The notes: a model not told the origin generated them from the sequence alone. 64,000 nt of DNA from Dactylorhiza incarnata (GCA_033032865.1 JAWHQI010000718.1:62001-126000), one strand, 5' to 3'. Shown: positions 10,440-23,554, numbered from the stretch's first letter. Made by a program: numbers and translations.

Positions 10440-10444
10440 CAGAG
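10440..10444. repeat. Target-site duplication of element D (CAGAG), left copy
   Basis: CAGAG precedes the left LTR and is repeated exactly at 42,159-42,163 after the right LTR. This pairs two LTRs 24 kb apart as one insertion. Confidence 0.95.
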
Positions 10445-11510
10445 TGTAAGACCCCACTCCCAAAACAAAAGTGATGATTGAGAAGAGTCATATGCCCAGA
10501 AGAGTAGCCTTATGGTTGCGTCAGCACACGGGCTAACATGTATCACAAAATGTCTATCCTGCCGATTAAACCAATATCATCATGCCAACCCATCAATAAT
10601 GGAAAAATAACAGAAGCCATTGATTCACAATTAAGTAAAGATGTCCAATCAAGTACAAAAGGACAGGTAGCTACAAAGTTCCCGCAGAATATCAGAGTAA
10701 AAAATTTGCTCTAAGGATACATTTCAAAACACTCGCTCAAATCTGTCACTGATGGTAACAAAGGTATCATAGTCTCAGGTCCTGTCGCCCTGGCTTGTCT
10801 GTCCTCCTGCGTCGTACACAGCAGCACCACTTCCCGCTGTGTGTCCTCCTAAAAATAGTTATATAGCAACCGTTAGTCATAAAAACTAAGTGGCTTCACA
10901 TCCTCTCCCCCGGCGACTCTTAGGAACCGGGCGAAAGGAAGGAGGGAGAACGCTGCAATATAATTAGTAATATACAATATAGCAAGTGGTAAGGACATAT
11001 AAATCACAATAGCGAGTCAAGAGTATAATAATACATCTACTCTAGCAGTACAGTCAACAACAGGGTATAATTGTACATCTACTCTAGTAGTATAGCCAAC
11101 AACATAGTATAATAGAGCAAGTATATACAAAACTGAATTAAACTTAACTTATAAGAATAACAATACATGCTTATAAGTTAAGGGTCTTTTGCAATAATAA
11201 GTAACTCATCATATAAAGGTGCCTATACAAGTTTATATGATGAGGATCTTTATACGGTGCATTGCAATGAATGTATGTATGTATGAAGACTCACCCATGA
11301 TTTATGCACGCACTCTGATTTGTTATGTCGACATAGACTCTTACTTCGCACTTTTCGAGGATAGATAACCTCTCAAGCATCACCCGTCGTGGCCAGACAG
11401 TGACAGTGGATCGGGTTCTCCACTACTAGTTGGGTATGCACACAACCAGACCTAGGCCTTACGTAAGACTTGACGGTAAGAATAATACAACGAAGCACCT
11501 ACGTACTGGA

Positions 11511-11612
11511 CATGGAAGGGGTCTTGGGAAGTAAACACCAAGAGCCCAGCCCAATCGGTCAATGGAATGGAAGGGGTCTTTGGAAGTAAACACAAAGAGC
11601 CCAGCCCAACCA
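11511..11612. repeat. About 64-bp tandem duplication inside the LTR of element D
   Basis: The phrase 'ggaaggggtctt.ggaagtaaacac.aagagccc' occurs twice in a row. The same duplication, further diverged, is in the other LTR at about 39,239-39,352, so it predates the insertion. Confidence 0.75.
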
Positions 11613-13689
11613 GCCAAGATCTATCTGCCAGCTCCCATCGGTGTGACAACTGGCGATCTCGTTGGTCTGCCACAAGTAATCCTCCAATAAGGATCATTAT
11701 GCAATCGTGTGAAGACTATACACACATAAGTAATTCCCATGCTCAACCTATGATATCAGGCACCCAAGGAATCATAACCAAGTCCATAACATAGTTACTA
11801 TTACAATTTCAATCAATGCTAATTAGCGTACAAGGACCTACCAACCAGTTTCTTAACAAAACACCATAGGATATAACCATATCCTATAATCCACACTAAC
11901 CATCACTATTACCCATACCGAGTTGTCAAAACTCATGTGCAGTGGCATGTGTATGTAAGGGAAATAATCTCCATGATCCTATAGGACTACTTTTGTGTTT
12001 AATGTCATGTTCAAGTTTACTATATACATCTGCCAAAACATGTAAACTGTATCAATCCTCATGCTCGATTCACAACATGCTTTGAACGCAATTGAACTCA
12101 TAAAGATTATTCGATCACGCTTAGTCAATGCCAATCATCTCTAACCTGTTCTTCTAAAGGGTCATCAATCGTAATCTCTACTAAGCAGTTTTCGCAAATC
12201 TAACTCTCTGATAGATTATCAAGTGATATAGATATGGATTTATGCATGTTTCCAAAATCCATGTCTAAATGAGCACCTTAATATTTCATTTCAGCATAAT
12301 AATTTACAACGACACTTTTAATTATGGGCTCATTTCAAAGATGAATCCTCTGAATCATCTACCATAGATAATAATTTATAATTGAGTCATTCCCACCAAT
12401 TTTCGACCTCATTGTATTACACAATACTTATTTATGGTACTTTCATTTATATGATACAATAGGCAAATTCATATCAAATATGTATTCAGAAATTTAGAAA
12501 CTTAACTGGGGTGACCACAATATCACCAGACATATTTCTACCAAATTTTATAAGCATCTGATAAACATTTTGAGAGAAATCGGTAGAACATCAAAACTCT
12601 GTTCATATTCATCAATGTGTAATAAAACATGATTTCTGGGAGCTACAGACCATCAAAAATAATGTACCTCCCAATTCCGAAATGGTATCCCCAAGGGCTA
12701 CAACTTTCGTGTTGAGCCCAAGGTCCAGATCTAAGCCTAACCTTTCTAACATCAGGTTTGAACCCAGCAGAGTAAATCTGGACAACATGTTGTCCTGTGC
12801 ATAACCAGATTATTTTCTGCACAACCATTTTTGGTTTCACGTTGCCGGAGCTACAGAGATCCCCTTAAAATGCACAACCACTCGTTGGAAAGGACTTTCC
12901 GAGGCCTACAACTTTCTTGTTGAGAACAAGACCTGAATGTGGCCATATCATGCCTAAAAAATAGGCTTGAAGTTCGTCACGTGTAGAAAATGGATTTTTG
13001 CCTAAATATTATAAAATCTGCACGGATCTTAAGACAGATGAACAACATCTGTTCATCTTCTTCCTCCAGCACAGACATAAATTATTTCACCTTCTCTCAT
13101 CCAATACTCCCTAAATAGACCACCATTCTTCATGAAATCAAGTCCTACAACTTCGTATTGAAGGGGGGAATTGATTGAAGATATTTTCTCAGCGAACGAT
13201 GCCCTAGAATGGAAGTTCTAGTGTGGTCTCCACCTAGAAAACTCCATTAATCTCACTGAAATTAAGCTCTCTTGAGCCCAATATCTCTCCTATTCCAAAT
13301 ATATAGATCTAGCACCAAGGGAGAGGGGGCAGAAGTCACCTCATTTGTGGCCAGGGATCGAATGCTCTTTCTTGGCGGCATGGTGGTCATCGTCTCCGGC
13401 GGGCTTGCTTCAAGTGGAGCTCCTAAGCTTGATTTCCTTCAAGGAGGTGGCTGGTTTCAGTTCTGAAGGTTCTGGTGAGGATGAGGAGGAAGGGAAAACG
13501 AGAGGGAAGTTTTGGATCGGCTCTTCCTTCAAGGTTCGGCTGATATGAATGATTTTCACATACTTTGGACAAGACACCTAGCCACATGTCATTCTTTCAT
13601 TGGTTCAGATCACCTTTTTCCTTGAAATGCGCAGGATAAGGTATGAGCTTAAAGGATTATTCAATGCCATCAAAATACGTAACCGAAAA

Positions 13690-14030
13690 ATTGGGAGGAA
13701 AAGCTGGGCTCGATGAATATGTCGAGTGGAATTGATGAATCGTCGAGACCACTCAACAATTTGCTGTGTCCTCTCGACGATTCGTCGAGACACTTGATGA
13801 TTCATCGAGACACTCAACGATTCATCAAGACACTTGACGATTCATCGAGACACTCAATGATTCGCCGATACACTTGATAATTCATCGAAACACTCGATGA
13901 TTTCTTGAGTCCTATCGATGATTCGTCGAGACACTTGACGATTCTTCGAGACACTCGACGATTCTTCAAGTCCACTCGATGATTCATGAAGTCCACTCGA
14001 CAAGCCGTCAAGTTCCCTCGACGACATTTT
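13690..14030. repeat. Minisatellite of about 20-21 bp built from TCGACGA/TCGTCGA palindromes (left LTR of D)
   Basis: Units follow the pattern 'actcgacgattcgtcgagac'. The best palindrome is 13,773-13,789 (CTCGACGA, one base, TCGTCGAG). It occupies the first few hundred bases of the LTR in element orientation, the U3 region. The right LTR has a longer array. Confidence 0.85.
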
Positions 14031-14243
14031 GGAGCAATGTAAAATTTTCTCAATGATCAGGTTCAGGTTGAGCCCGCGATTTAGTCCTTCCCTAATTGAA
14101 GTTTCCTCAATTTTCCTCCTAAACTCTCGTCGGTCAAGACTCAATCTAAACCACCTCAATGTTTTGGGCTTCCACAGAGCCCGAGACAACTCTCGGCGAC
14201 ACAACACACTCCCGGGGGGTCTAGCTCGAATTGGGATGTTACA

Positions 14244-17200
14244 AATCAAATAAACAAAGAAACAATTTCGTCCCCAAAATTTAGGATGGGACTACGGGGA
14301 TCGAAGATCAGACTACAAAATTCCACATCATGGTAAACTTGAAGAGGTCAACATTTTAGTACGCCTTAGCTCCCACTCGTCATTAGTTAGGGTCACAACT
14401 CATCTATTTCGCTTCGCCCTCAATTTCCTCCACGTGTATTTTAATTATTCTTCATCATTCTTATAATCAAAATCATATACTAGGGGAAATCTTGAATACC
14501 TCTCTTCTTTATGAAGATGTATAAGGTAGTGGATTGTCGACTTCTTAACATGATCAGGTTCTTTATATCCATCAGGCTTGCCTGAGTAATCAATCCACAC
14601 AATGGTCTCGATTATTTTTCCAAATTTAATATTTAACAAGACTGGTCATCAAGGTTAAGCGGGTAATCAACTTTATGATTCAAGAAGTCCCATCTTTGGA
14701 CCTCCAGATTATATATCATGTAAAAAGAAGAGGTGAGGTCGATATACCGACCTCCAATAAATTTTTGAAAAAAGTTACATTGCTAATAATTAAAGGTAAA
14801 ATCTTCTCAAAACTTAAGATTTGTTACGAGATGATCTCTCCATATTGGAGATCTCATTAACTCTTAACATTTATCACGTAAATAAAAAAATACATGTCTA
14901 TAATAACGATTTATCCTCAAAATCATGAATCTTTCCAAAAGTGATTATAGTATCATCAAACATGTGTGCTTCGATTCTTGAGATCGTCAAAGCCATACCC
15001 AAAGTGTCATATAAATTCTACCCATCTTCAAGAACTTAACTCGACATCAACTTGACTTCACGTTTTGTGGGGTCAATGTACTCCCAATGTCAAGACCTAG
15101 AAAAAAATCATAATTGTTCAAACATCGTAAATTTTCAATACCCGACTTGTCATAATACTACCCCAGTTCAACCTTCAAATTCCCAAACATGATGTTATTG
15201 TCCCTTAGTCTTGGTAACCTCTATGTTTCCAATAATTTTTAGAACTCAGTATTTATTTTAGCCAGTGATGTTTAACAATTTATCCTGATAACATCACGAA
15301 TCGCCAACTTAGGCTCAAAACGAGATGACTCTATGTCTCCATATACCGCATGGGTTATAATCACATCATTCTCTCTCCTAAGAACACAAGAACCCGAGTT
15401 ATGTACTACTTTTGTCTAACCCAGATACGACTTGGATTTGCACTGAATTCAGAAGTCATACCAAATTTCTTTTGTGATTTAGATAGTTCATTTAAAGAAT
15501 CTTTCAACTGTGAACCTAAACTTTATTCGACAGTTGGGTTATGATACATACCCTCTAGAAATCTACCTTGCCGAGGTAAAATGTTACGCGTACGCTTACT
15601 TGTTCGCACATTCTACCAACCTCCAAGGTTGCCCAAAAATTTTATGCTTTAGGGGCAATTGCTACATCTCTTGGTAAACTTACAACTGCTCTTTTTATAA
15701 GGGAGGTTGTCGTGCATTAACATTTCATGACTTCATCCCATATGTGTGTTAAATAATTAATTCCTTCTATAATGCAAACATCTGAGACAACACCTATTGT
15801 CTCTTTGTGAGTAGTACATAATTGATGTGCATGCTCCTTCCTTATTCTGATACTATTAATCAAATGCATGTCATATTTATTCCACACTAAAATGTGGAGA
15901 TTTATATCATCCCACAAGTTATACTAATTTTGATAAATTCAGCATATAACAATTATTAATTAAATCTACTAAATTTAGGAAGACCGTGCTCAAATAATTA
16001 AACCCAATTTTGGAGCCCTTCCTAAGGTGGATTTGAAGGTATGTATCAAGTTTTATGTCCTTCGGGTAACTATCCCAAGAGGAGTTAAATATGTAAAATT
16101 CTGCTATCCACACCTCAAGCATGTGCGACCTCTTTCCAGGTCAAAACGCTAAGAGTGAATATTATTATGAATTCCCAATCCAATTTCACAATATCATAAT
16201 CACCGACCAAATATAGTCATAATTGTTCACATACTATTTAAATAACAAAACCTTAATATCATACATTTGTAGCACACCATTTCAAAATATGATCTAGGAG
16301 AAACCCAAGTCGGTACATAGCTAGTCCAATAAACGAAGAGATAAGCCCCCGTACATATTTGACCAAGTTTTTCCCACCACCCATATGGTACATTCATCTC
16401 ATTTATGTGCAAAATCCTTAGGGGCAAATATTCCTCGACTTAAGGTTCTTACCCTATAAATCCTTGTATCAAAGCACCTGTATATGAGTCGCAATTTAGA
16501 AGATCAATTAATTAACTATTACAGTGACGATCAAGTTGCATCCTACGGTAATGAGAGCATGTACAAATGACATAAAATTAACAGGTAAACTTTATATATG
16601 TTTGAACTTAACATGAACCAAGGTACAAGGTCCGAGATGATTTCCCTTTGAAATGAGTTATGCAGACCACCAAAAGTAAGTGCATTATTCACAATATGAT
16701 AAACTAAATCAAACCAATTCCAAATGCCCTACCACCTCTTCTAATGATCATTCAAGACATATTTATTTTTAAGTTAAACCTTGAGATGTCAAATCACCAA
16801 ATAAGATATATTAATCCTATTTTTTTTCACCACGAAACGATTATTAACTAAGCTCATAGGCTTAAGGAAATCATTCTCCTCCAGCAATTCCACAAATCTG
16901 GAGCTCTTCCTAAGGATGGTATGATGATATATAACAACTATCAAATCCTTGGGTAATCATCCGGAGAGGAATTCAGGATGTAAGTTTCTATTATTCATAC
17001 CTCGGGCATGCATAGCTTCTCTCTAGGTTGAAACCTCAAGGGTTAATGTTGTTTTAAATCCTTGGTGTCATGTTAACACATCTTTATTATAGATTAGATA
17101 TAGTCATCATCATACCAATCACCCATATAGAAAATTTTATTATATCCTCTTGTATGTACAAAAATTCATCAAGTCCCATACGATTATGTTATCAAAGGTT

Positions 17201-18071
17201 CATGTGTAGACAAATATAGATGCATAACCCCAAAGGGTTAGCTTAATATTCTCCTCTTTTACTTATCCACAGAGTCTCAGGGAAGCATAGAGAAGCAATG
17301 TTCATCCTTGAAATGTTCTATTTTCTTATTCCGATAATGAAATCTTCTCTCGATCAAAAGTTGGTGTTCGTAGCCCCCCTTGCTCATGGTAAACTAATTA
17401 TTCAAGGATTACAACCCTCTAGTGTTGAAAAATTGTGAAGATTTTCAATTCCCTGTGAACCCAGTCGGCAGGTCACTAGCCCAATTATCGAAGAGATAAG
17501 CTCCCTGGGAATCCTGGGTTGAATCTCTTCGACCACCAACATGGTACATCAATTCTATATTGTGTACACAATCGTGAGGGCATACCATCCTCGACTCAGA
17601 GTTTTATCCTGAACATAATCCATTCTTTAGGCCCTTAAAGCTACCCTTTACGACACACTTTTCAAGGTCAACATGTGACCAAATCAAAAATTGGCCTACT
17701 CTGGATTCCAATTCTTATTTGACCTATGATGTTGGTCATGGTGATTACTTTAATACAACAGAATTAGAAGAGTCAAGTTTTCGGCAAGAAAATTAGGCTT
17801 ATGAGTCTCCTACTACTTCAATAGTAGTTTACGAGCATCAATTTTTTTCTCCAGATATCCTATTAGTCTTGGTAAGAGGTGATAATATTACGCAATAAGC
17901 CAAGTTGCACATTATAGTATAAGATTTGAAAATGTACTCTTACCTTAAAATCTTCCCTTAGTCGCTTTGTGCTTCCTCATGTCTGAACCAAGTCATAACT
18001 GAGGTCGATTTTTGACTAGGATACGCCACAAAATTCCTTGGTAAGTTAAAATATGGCGGTGTCCTAGTTAG
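14244..18071 (-). other. Interior of element D: no recognisable coding sequence, diverged internal duplications
   Basis: I found no retrotransposon domain on either strand; all frames are short and broken. Several passages recur in diverged form. One is 'ctcttcctaagg...gggtaa.tatcc...aggagtt' near 16,010-16,150 and again near 16,895-17,045. Another is 'cga.gagataagc.cc' near 16,330-16,400 and 17,475-17,550. The last 50 bases before the LTR contain 'tttcgtccccaaaattta', typical of the region around chromovirus polypurine tracts. Confidence 0.6.
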
Positions 18072-18076
18072 GTTGG
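18072..18076. repeat. Target-site duplication of element E (GTTGG), left copy
   Basis: GTTGG precedes the left LTR and is repeated exactly at 38,010-38,014 after the right LTR. Confidence 0.95.
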
Positions 18077-19093
18077 TGATGCGCAAATCTAGCACACCGC
18101 TATAGGTGGTAGCAAGACTGCGGCACAAAACGGCAGTGAAGCGGTCGTTGTCAAGTAATAATATGAGGAAGTAAATCCCCAAGTATCGAATCTCTCAAGG
18201 AACACAGTAAGGTGGAGTTAACATTCGAGGAAGGACTTGAGATCGAAGTCCTTTGGTCGGATGGAGTGCGGGGGGTTATTTGGTTGTGGAAAATAAAGAA
18301 AAACAACTACAACTACTCCTATGCAATGCCTCTATGCAATGCTTCGCTTGGAGGAATGGAGACTAGGCAAGCCTTGAGCGCACTGCTTCACAAGGGCGGA
18401 TGAACGAGAAGGCAAGCGGATGAGGTGAGTGTAACTGTGGAAAGGTTTGAGGGTCGTTAGCACCTCTTGGCTAGGCGGATGGATTACACGGGCCGCTATG
18501 CACCGCTTCGCTACGCGGATGGAAGAGTAGGCATACAGAGTGGAAGAGTAGTTAAGCGGAATGGAAGAGTGGGCTAACGGAATGAAGTGGAGGGTGGAGT
18601 GGATTTGGTGGCGCACCTCAAATACACATATAAAAAAGATAATTTCATAAAAATGAAATAAACATTACAAATCAAGGTTTATAGTGCACATCATCAATAT
18701 AATGGAGATCTAGTTACATTCATCAAAACAAAAGGAAGGAGTGCAAGAGAATCGACCACATCCGAAGCCTCGTTGGGATTCACGGTAGGAATCGTCGGGT
18801 TGTCAATCCGCATCCTAGCACGGTCCGCAACTACGTCTGGGGTAAAGGAGGGCTGTCACTTCCTCCCAATGGACCCGTCTTCTTTGTCTCATGACCCGAT
18901 CTACTCCGGTGCGAAGCTTTCCTTGCTTAATGATGAGTGTAGGACTAGAATCCCCTCCTTGGAAGCTCTTGGATGATGGAGGCGGCCTAGGGCAAAGCCC
19001 TCATGGAAGGGTGGAAGAGAACGAAGCTGGAGCTCTCCTTGCGGTGGAAATAGCGTAACTGAATCGGGGTTTTTACTAGGGCAGAGCACTGCA

Positions 19094-19102
19094 CTTTTAT
19101 AG
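19094..19102 (-). promoter_or_regulatory. TATA box in the 3' LTR of element E
   Basis: The minus strand reads CTATAAAAG. The same box is at 37,396-37,404 in the other LTR. The hairpin array lies just upstream in both. Confidence 0.6.
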
Positions 19103-19119
19103 AAAAGAGTCAGAAAAAT

Positions 19120-19440
19120 GGTCACGCACGGTCGAACGCACGACCGTGCGTAGACTGTGCGATAATAATAGTAAAGACAGCGCAGGAAGACGACCTGGAG
19201 CGCCCGTGCGATTTACTCACGCACGAGCAAATCCGCCCGAGCGTCAAAACGCACCGGTAAATTTAGAAGGGATAAAAGCAAGGCCAAACAGGTTGAGCGT
19301 GCGATTCCTTCACGCACGGGCGCTGCCCGTGCGCAGAGACGCACGATCAACGACAGATCATCAGTTTCCTCCTCAGCAAAGGGCGCACGACCAAAACGGA
19401 CCGTGCGCCAACATAACGCACAATAGTGTGATATGTACAG
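19120..19440. repeat. Array of GCACG/CGTGC hairpins (U3 of element E)
   Basis: Repeated pieces are gcacggtcg, cgaccgtgc, cgcacgggc and gcccgtgcg in both orientations, paired as imperfect hairpins. The counterpart in the right LTR is about 37,428-37,725. It is related to the array in element B. Confidence 0.8.
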
Positions 19441-19717
19441 ACATGAACTTAGGCTGAAACTGATGAAATGTCCACCTGCATTAGCCACAACAAAGCTGGG
19501 AATACCCTTCCAGCACAGGAAATAAAGCACAAAAAGACTGAGGAGCACGCTGTGCTTACCCTCAACACTAAGACGTGCAAACGCACACCACAACGAGCCT
19601 ATAAGCGCACTAAGCAAGGAATAACAAATATGAACAAAACATGCCTAAGGTGTAGTGCAAATACTAGAAATACGGCCCAGATGAGTCCATAAATGTGTAT
19701 ATAATTGGGACTCATCA

Positions 19718-19734
19718 CACCCCCAGACTTACCT
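19718..19734 (-). promoter_or_regulatory. Polypurine tract of element E
   Basis: The minus strand reads GGTAAGTCTGGGGGTG immediately before the LTR start TGATGAGTCCC. Confidence 0.8.
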
Positions 19735-20654
19735 GTTTGCGCATCTCGAGCAAAAAAATCCCTCAAGCGGATGAGAAAATATAAAGCTGGCATAGAAATT
19801 GCAAGGTTGGAGTACCATGCGAAGTCGCAAGCTCACGCTCATAAAAATTTAGTAGAAGAAATATGTAATTATGCATACAAGTTTACATTTTTCTAAGAGC
19901 GTATCTATATATTATTATTACTCAGAATCTGAATCGCGGTGAATCATCCGGTCACGCATAGGAAGAAAGTAAACCGATCACTAAGGTGAGAATTGCTAAA
20001 GATCAGGGCTCGGGACAACCTCCAAAGAAATCCATCAATGTCGGTGGCCATAAGCTTGCCCGTTCGCACTCTTTATACGGCACTAGTTTGATTTAATGCA
20101 CGAATCAGTAGGACTTTAGGTATAAGACAGGGCTTGGGTTTCGATGGGATATACAATGATAAACATGAAGGCTTACGCACGCAACCCAGTTGAGTTACTG
20201 CAATAAAGCTAACCAAGCTGCCACAATACGCGCGGGTGCACTACACCCCCAGACGTGAACATGAAAACATGTTTGTGTGCACCGCCTACTCCCAAAATAT
20301 CTCTCACAAAGATTTTCAATTAGGCTCATTTCCTTTTTCATTTTTCTTTTCTTTTTCTCTTCTTTTCATTTTTTTATTTTTATTTTTTTTTCTTTTTAAC
20401 TATTTTCAGCACAAATTCAAAAAAAAATACATCCACATTTCCAAATTAACATTACCACATCAACACCCCCCAAAAACAAATGTGAAAACTGTTGGAGTTA
20501 CCATTATGATCTAGAAGTGGTCAAACATGTAGTCTCACTGCCAACACGATATGAGCCTGCAGGGTCGCACATAAGAGCATGTGGAGAAGATGGAAGATTG
20601 ACTGTGTTGGTAAAGGTTACCAATCACCATATAGAATGGGGGAGGTCCAGCAAA
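19735..20654 (-). other. Non-coding interior of element E, 3' side
   Basis: No gene is visible. It contains a strong T-rich tract (about 20,335-20,400). The end near the polypurine tract matches the equivalent segment of B. It stops where a probable solo LTR begins. Confidence 0.6.
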
Positions 20655-20748
20655 TGTTGTTGTGTGAATTCGTCGGGTTTACACGGATAGAAGTCGTTGG
20701 AATTCGTCGGATATGATTCGTCGGATTTGTCGGGATTCGTCGGATTGT

Positions 20749-20966
20749 TCCGTGGAATCCCGACGAATTATTACAGAGATCCTTAACTCGGCAAATGTTG
20801 CCATCAGATATGATTCGTCGAAATTCGTCGGATTCGTCGGATTTTTCCGTGGAATCCCGACGAATTGTAACAGAGATCCTTAACTCGGCAAATGTTGCCG
20901 TCTGATATGATTCGTCGGAATTCGTCGGATTGTTCCGTGGAATCCCGACGAATTGTTACAGAAACC
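20749..20966. repeat. Tandem repeat of about 88-98 bp with GACGAAT/ATTCGTC pieces
   Basis: About two and a half copies, each starting TCCGTGGAATCCCGACGAAT and ending in several ATTCGTCGG words. Each copy contains the complementary words, so hairpins can form. It lies just upstream of the TATA box at 21,024. Confidence 0.8.
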
Positions 20967-21202
20967 CCAAACTTCTGTATGGACTGCGGATAGCGATTTT
21001 TCTAGGTCTTTTTATACTTCGGGTATAAATAGAACCGGTTGTAAGGGTTCAAGAGATTACTCTCATTCGATGAAGAAGAGGAGCCGACGGAAGAGTTCCG
21101 CCCGAACCCTAGACGGAAGAGTTTCGCCGGGCCTCCGCAGATCTCCCTTCCGGCGATCGTCGACGTGATTGTTCTTCCTGGAGCGAACCTAGTAGTTCGT
21201 GG

Positions 21203-21207
21203 AAGTG
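21203..21207. repeat. Target-site duplication of element F (AAGTG), left copy
   Basis: AAGTG precedes the left LTR and is repeated exactly at 33,544-33,548 after the right LTR. Confidence 0.95.
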
Positions 21208-22099
21208 TGATACGTTAAAATTATTTTGTTTTTTTAGTGTGAAGCCTTGCTTTCTTCTTTTATTAGAATTCGGCGGCGTTTTCGAAGAGTCCCGCGAGTA
21301 ATCCTACTTCGAAGAATTACCCGTTATCCTATCGAAAGATAGAAGTAACGGCCTTTTCCTCTTTCGAAATATCGAAGATTACTCTTTGGCCACGTCGCCA
21401 AAAGCTAAGTAGAAAAGATTTAAAAAGGGCTTTATGTTGAAATTAAAATTGAAAGCTTTTTGAAAATATTGTTGCAACAATTTTTTGAGTAGTTGCAACA
21501 ATTCTTTAAGAGCGTTTTAAAACTTCTTTTACCTTGAGCTAGTTGCAACAACCAAAGAGGTGTTGCAACAAATTTTTTAGTGTTTTTAAAAGAGAGTTTT
21601 AAAAAGTGCTTTAGAGAGAAAGCTTTTGGGTTTATGTAATTATCCGGACTAAAATCAATAAAGGCAAGTGGACCTTATCGATAGTAGTATAGGATATTTC
21701 TTTTGAAATATCAAGGTCGTATTTTTCCAAGGTCGTATCGATTATTTCTACTTCTTAGGAACGCGCTATTATTTTATCGAAAAGAGTTTGAAATTGATTT
21801 TTATGATTTTATAGAAAAGCTAGTGACGAAAATGATAACTATCGCGGGCTTGGTGTGCGTTTAGCAAAAACCAAGAAAAGCGATGAAAAGAAAAAGAACG
21901 AAAACGTTAATTTAAAAAATAGTTTTGCTTAGAATTTTTTAGGGTTTTATAAAACGATAATGATAACTACGGCGATAAAAAGCGATTGAGCGGGTAGCGG
22001 AATTAAGCAAAAAGCAAATATATAAAAAATAAAAGACGCACTAAGTGAAAACTCACGCACTCTACGGAATTAAAATGAAAGCTGTAAATTGCAGAAATT

Positions 22100-22275
22100 G
22101 AAGAAATGCGATCCCTACCCAAATGGGTAGAGGGGAAATAAATGCGTGAGCAAGTCCTATCCAAACGGATAGGCGGGAAATAAATGCGTGAGCAAGTCCT
22201 ATCTAAACGGATAGGCGGGAAATAAATGCGTGAGCAAGTCCTATCCAAATGGATAGGCGGGAAATAAATGCGTGA
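22100..22275. repeat. 42-bp tandem repeat, about four copies (LTR of F)
   Basis: The unit begins GAAATAAATGCGTGAGCAAG and contains TCCTATCC...GGATAGG, so each unit can also fold. The other LTR has the same array at about 32,087-32,263. Confidence 0.9.
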
Positions 22276-22878
22276 CGGAAATGGAAACTATTCGATTACA
22301 AAAAAGGCGCAAACTTTATACTCATACACACACCCACTCTACGTTAATGAAATCTAATTAAAATAAAACAAATCTAAACTCATACACTCACACACACAAC
22401 AATAATGAAACTAAGTTAAAAAGAAAAGAAAATCTACTCTCATACACACACACACACTTACAAAAAAAGCAAAAAGAAAGTAAAAACACCAAATCAAAAC
22501 AAAACAAAAAAAACTATTTAAACTCCTACACTCACACACACTAATATGAAATCATCTAAAAATTACAGCAAAGCTAAAAATAAGAAAATTACACTCATAC
22601 ACACACACCCAAATTAAAATGACAACTTAACAAAAATTACAAAATTACATAAAACCAAAAATAAAAATTAAAAGAACAAAAAGAGAACACACACACACTA
22701 AAACAAAGAGAGACAATAATTACAAGCTTAATTTATTTCCATCAAAAAAGGGGTTACAAAACTAGAGAGAGAAAGTGCAAAATTACAAAAATTACAAAAC
22801 ACCAAAAATCAGCAAAATGGAACAAAACCTTAAGAGAAGCTCCCAAAATTTTGAACCCTTGCACTCAGCTGAATCTGG

Positions 22879-22888
22879 CTATTTATAG
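22879..22888 (-). promoter_or_regulatory. TATA box in the 3' LTR of element F
   Basis: The minus strand reads CTATAAATAG. The 5' LTR has the same box at 32,867-32,876, which would drive the element. Confidence 0.65.
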
Positions 22889-22905
22889 AAAAAAATTTTA
22901 GATTA

Positions 22906-23390
22906 CACGCCCTCGGACACGGGCGTGTCTGAGGGCGTGACACGGCTTGGGGTGCGAATAGCCAGAACAGCTGGATCCAGGCGGGCATCTGGAAGGCTTG
23001 ACCGGCGACTTGGAAGTACACGGGCGTGTTCCAGGGAACACGGGCGTGTTCGATGTCGGCATTGTGCTGTCGGCTGCTGGGCGTGATAGGCGGCGTGTCC
23101 TTTGTTCTTCTGGAAGGAATTGAGGGTCACGGGCGTGTCTGAAATGTCACGGCCGTGACTTTGATTTTTTGGATGAAATGCTTCAAGTGGCTGGAATCTG
23201 GGATGGATATCCAACACGGGCGTGACCATGGTACACGGCCTCGGTCACGGGCGTGAGCGAGGTACACGGCCTCGGTCACGGGCGTGACCGAGGGCGTGAC
23301 TTGATGTTTGAGTTGGAAAAAGAACAGAGAAAAAAAATGTTAGGGATTAGTGAACACGCCCTTGGACACGGGCGTGACCTAGGGCGTGAC
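22906..23390. repeat. Array of CACGCCC/GGGCGTG hairpins (U3 of element F)
   Basis: The unit at 22,906-22,939 has arms CACGCCCTCGGACAC and GTGTCTGAGGGCGTG around the loop GGGC, with one mismatch. This is the same 15-4-15 design as in element A. Further copies cluster near 23,018, 23,128, 23,215-23,300 and 23,358. The matching array in the 5' LTR is about 32,894-33,380. Confidence 0.9.
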
Positions 23391-23554
23391 TTAACAAAAT
23401 TACAGAAACTTTACAAAATGAAAATAAAACTAAGTTAAAAACAAAAATAATAAAAACAAACATTTTATTCATTAATTTACATATATTATTTAGAAATCTA
23501 ATTAAAATTATACTAAAAATTATATATAAAAATGCGTATATTTACTATTCATCA

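Larger units (their letters stand above)
7883..10444 (-). mobile_element. Element C: old Athila-like element, 3' part (continues at 42,164)
   Basis: Minus-strand order is ORF-1 remnant, A/T-rich 3' region, degraded polypurine tract and a 3' LTR fragment. The stretch after 8285 matches the same zone in F (from 23,555): both have the 'cttaagc(a/t)ttcgctattc' motif and 'ttttatcctctcaccc' blocks. Element D inserted at 10,440-10,444 and separates this half from 42,159-43,218. Confidence 0.75.
10445..14243 (-). repeat. 3' LTR of element D
   Basis: About 3,799 bp, from TGTAAGACC to GGGATGTTACA as written on the plus strand. It aligns along its length with 38,176-42,158, at roughly 10% difference in the stretches I compared. 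It includes the TCGA-type minisatellite at 13,690-14,030 and a local duplication at 11,511-11,612. Confidence 0.92.
18077..19717 (-). repeat. 3' LTR of element E
   Basis: About 1,641 bp. It differs from the right LTR by roughly 75 positions when compared by eye, around 4-5%. It includes a TATA box (minus strand, 19,094-19,102) and hairpins upstream of it, for example 19,126-19,149: arm GCACGGTCG, six-base loop, arm CGACCGTGC. Confidence 0.93.
21208..23554 (-). repeat. 3' LTR of element F
   Basis: About 2,347 bp; on the minus strand it starts TGATGAATAG and ends ACGTATCA. It holds a four-copy 42-bp tandem repeat (about 22,100-22,275), CA-rich tracts (22,310-22,720), a TATA box (22,879-22,888) and hairpins (22,906-23,390). 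Frames within the 42-bp repeat are artefacts of a period divisible by three. Confidence 0.96.

Noticed and set aside
19146..19617. Overlapping frames of about 100-134 codons in the LTRs of E (also 37,497-37,779)
   Set aside because: They cover the hairpin array on both strands, differ between the two LTRs, and show no protein features.
22003..22248. Repetitive frame 'DRTCSRIYFP' in both LTRs of F
   Set aside because: It is the translation of a 42-bp (14-codon) tandem repeat in U3, with no start context and no conserved protein.
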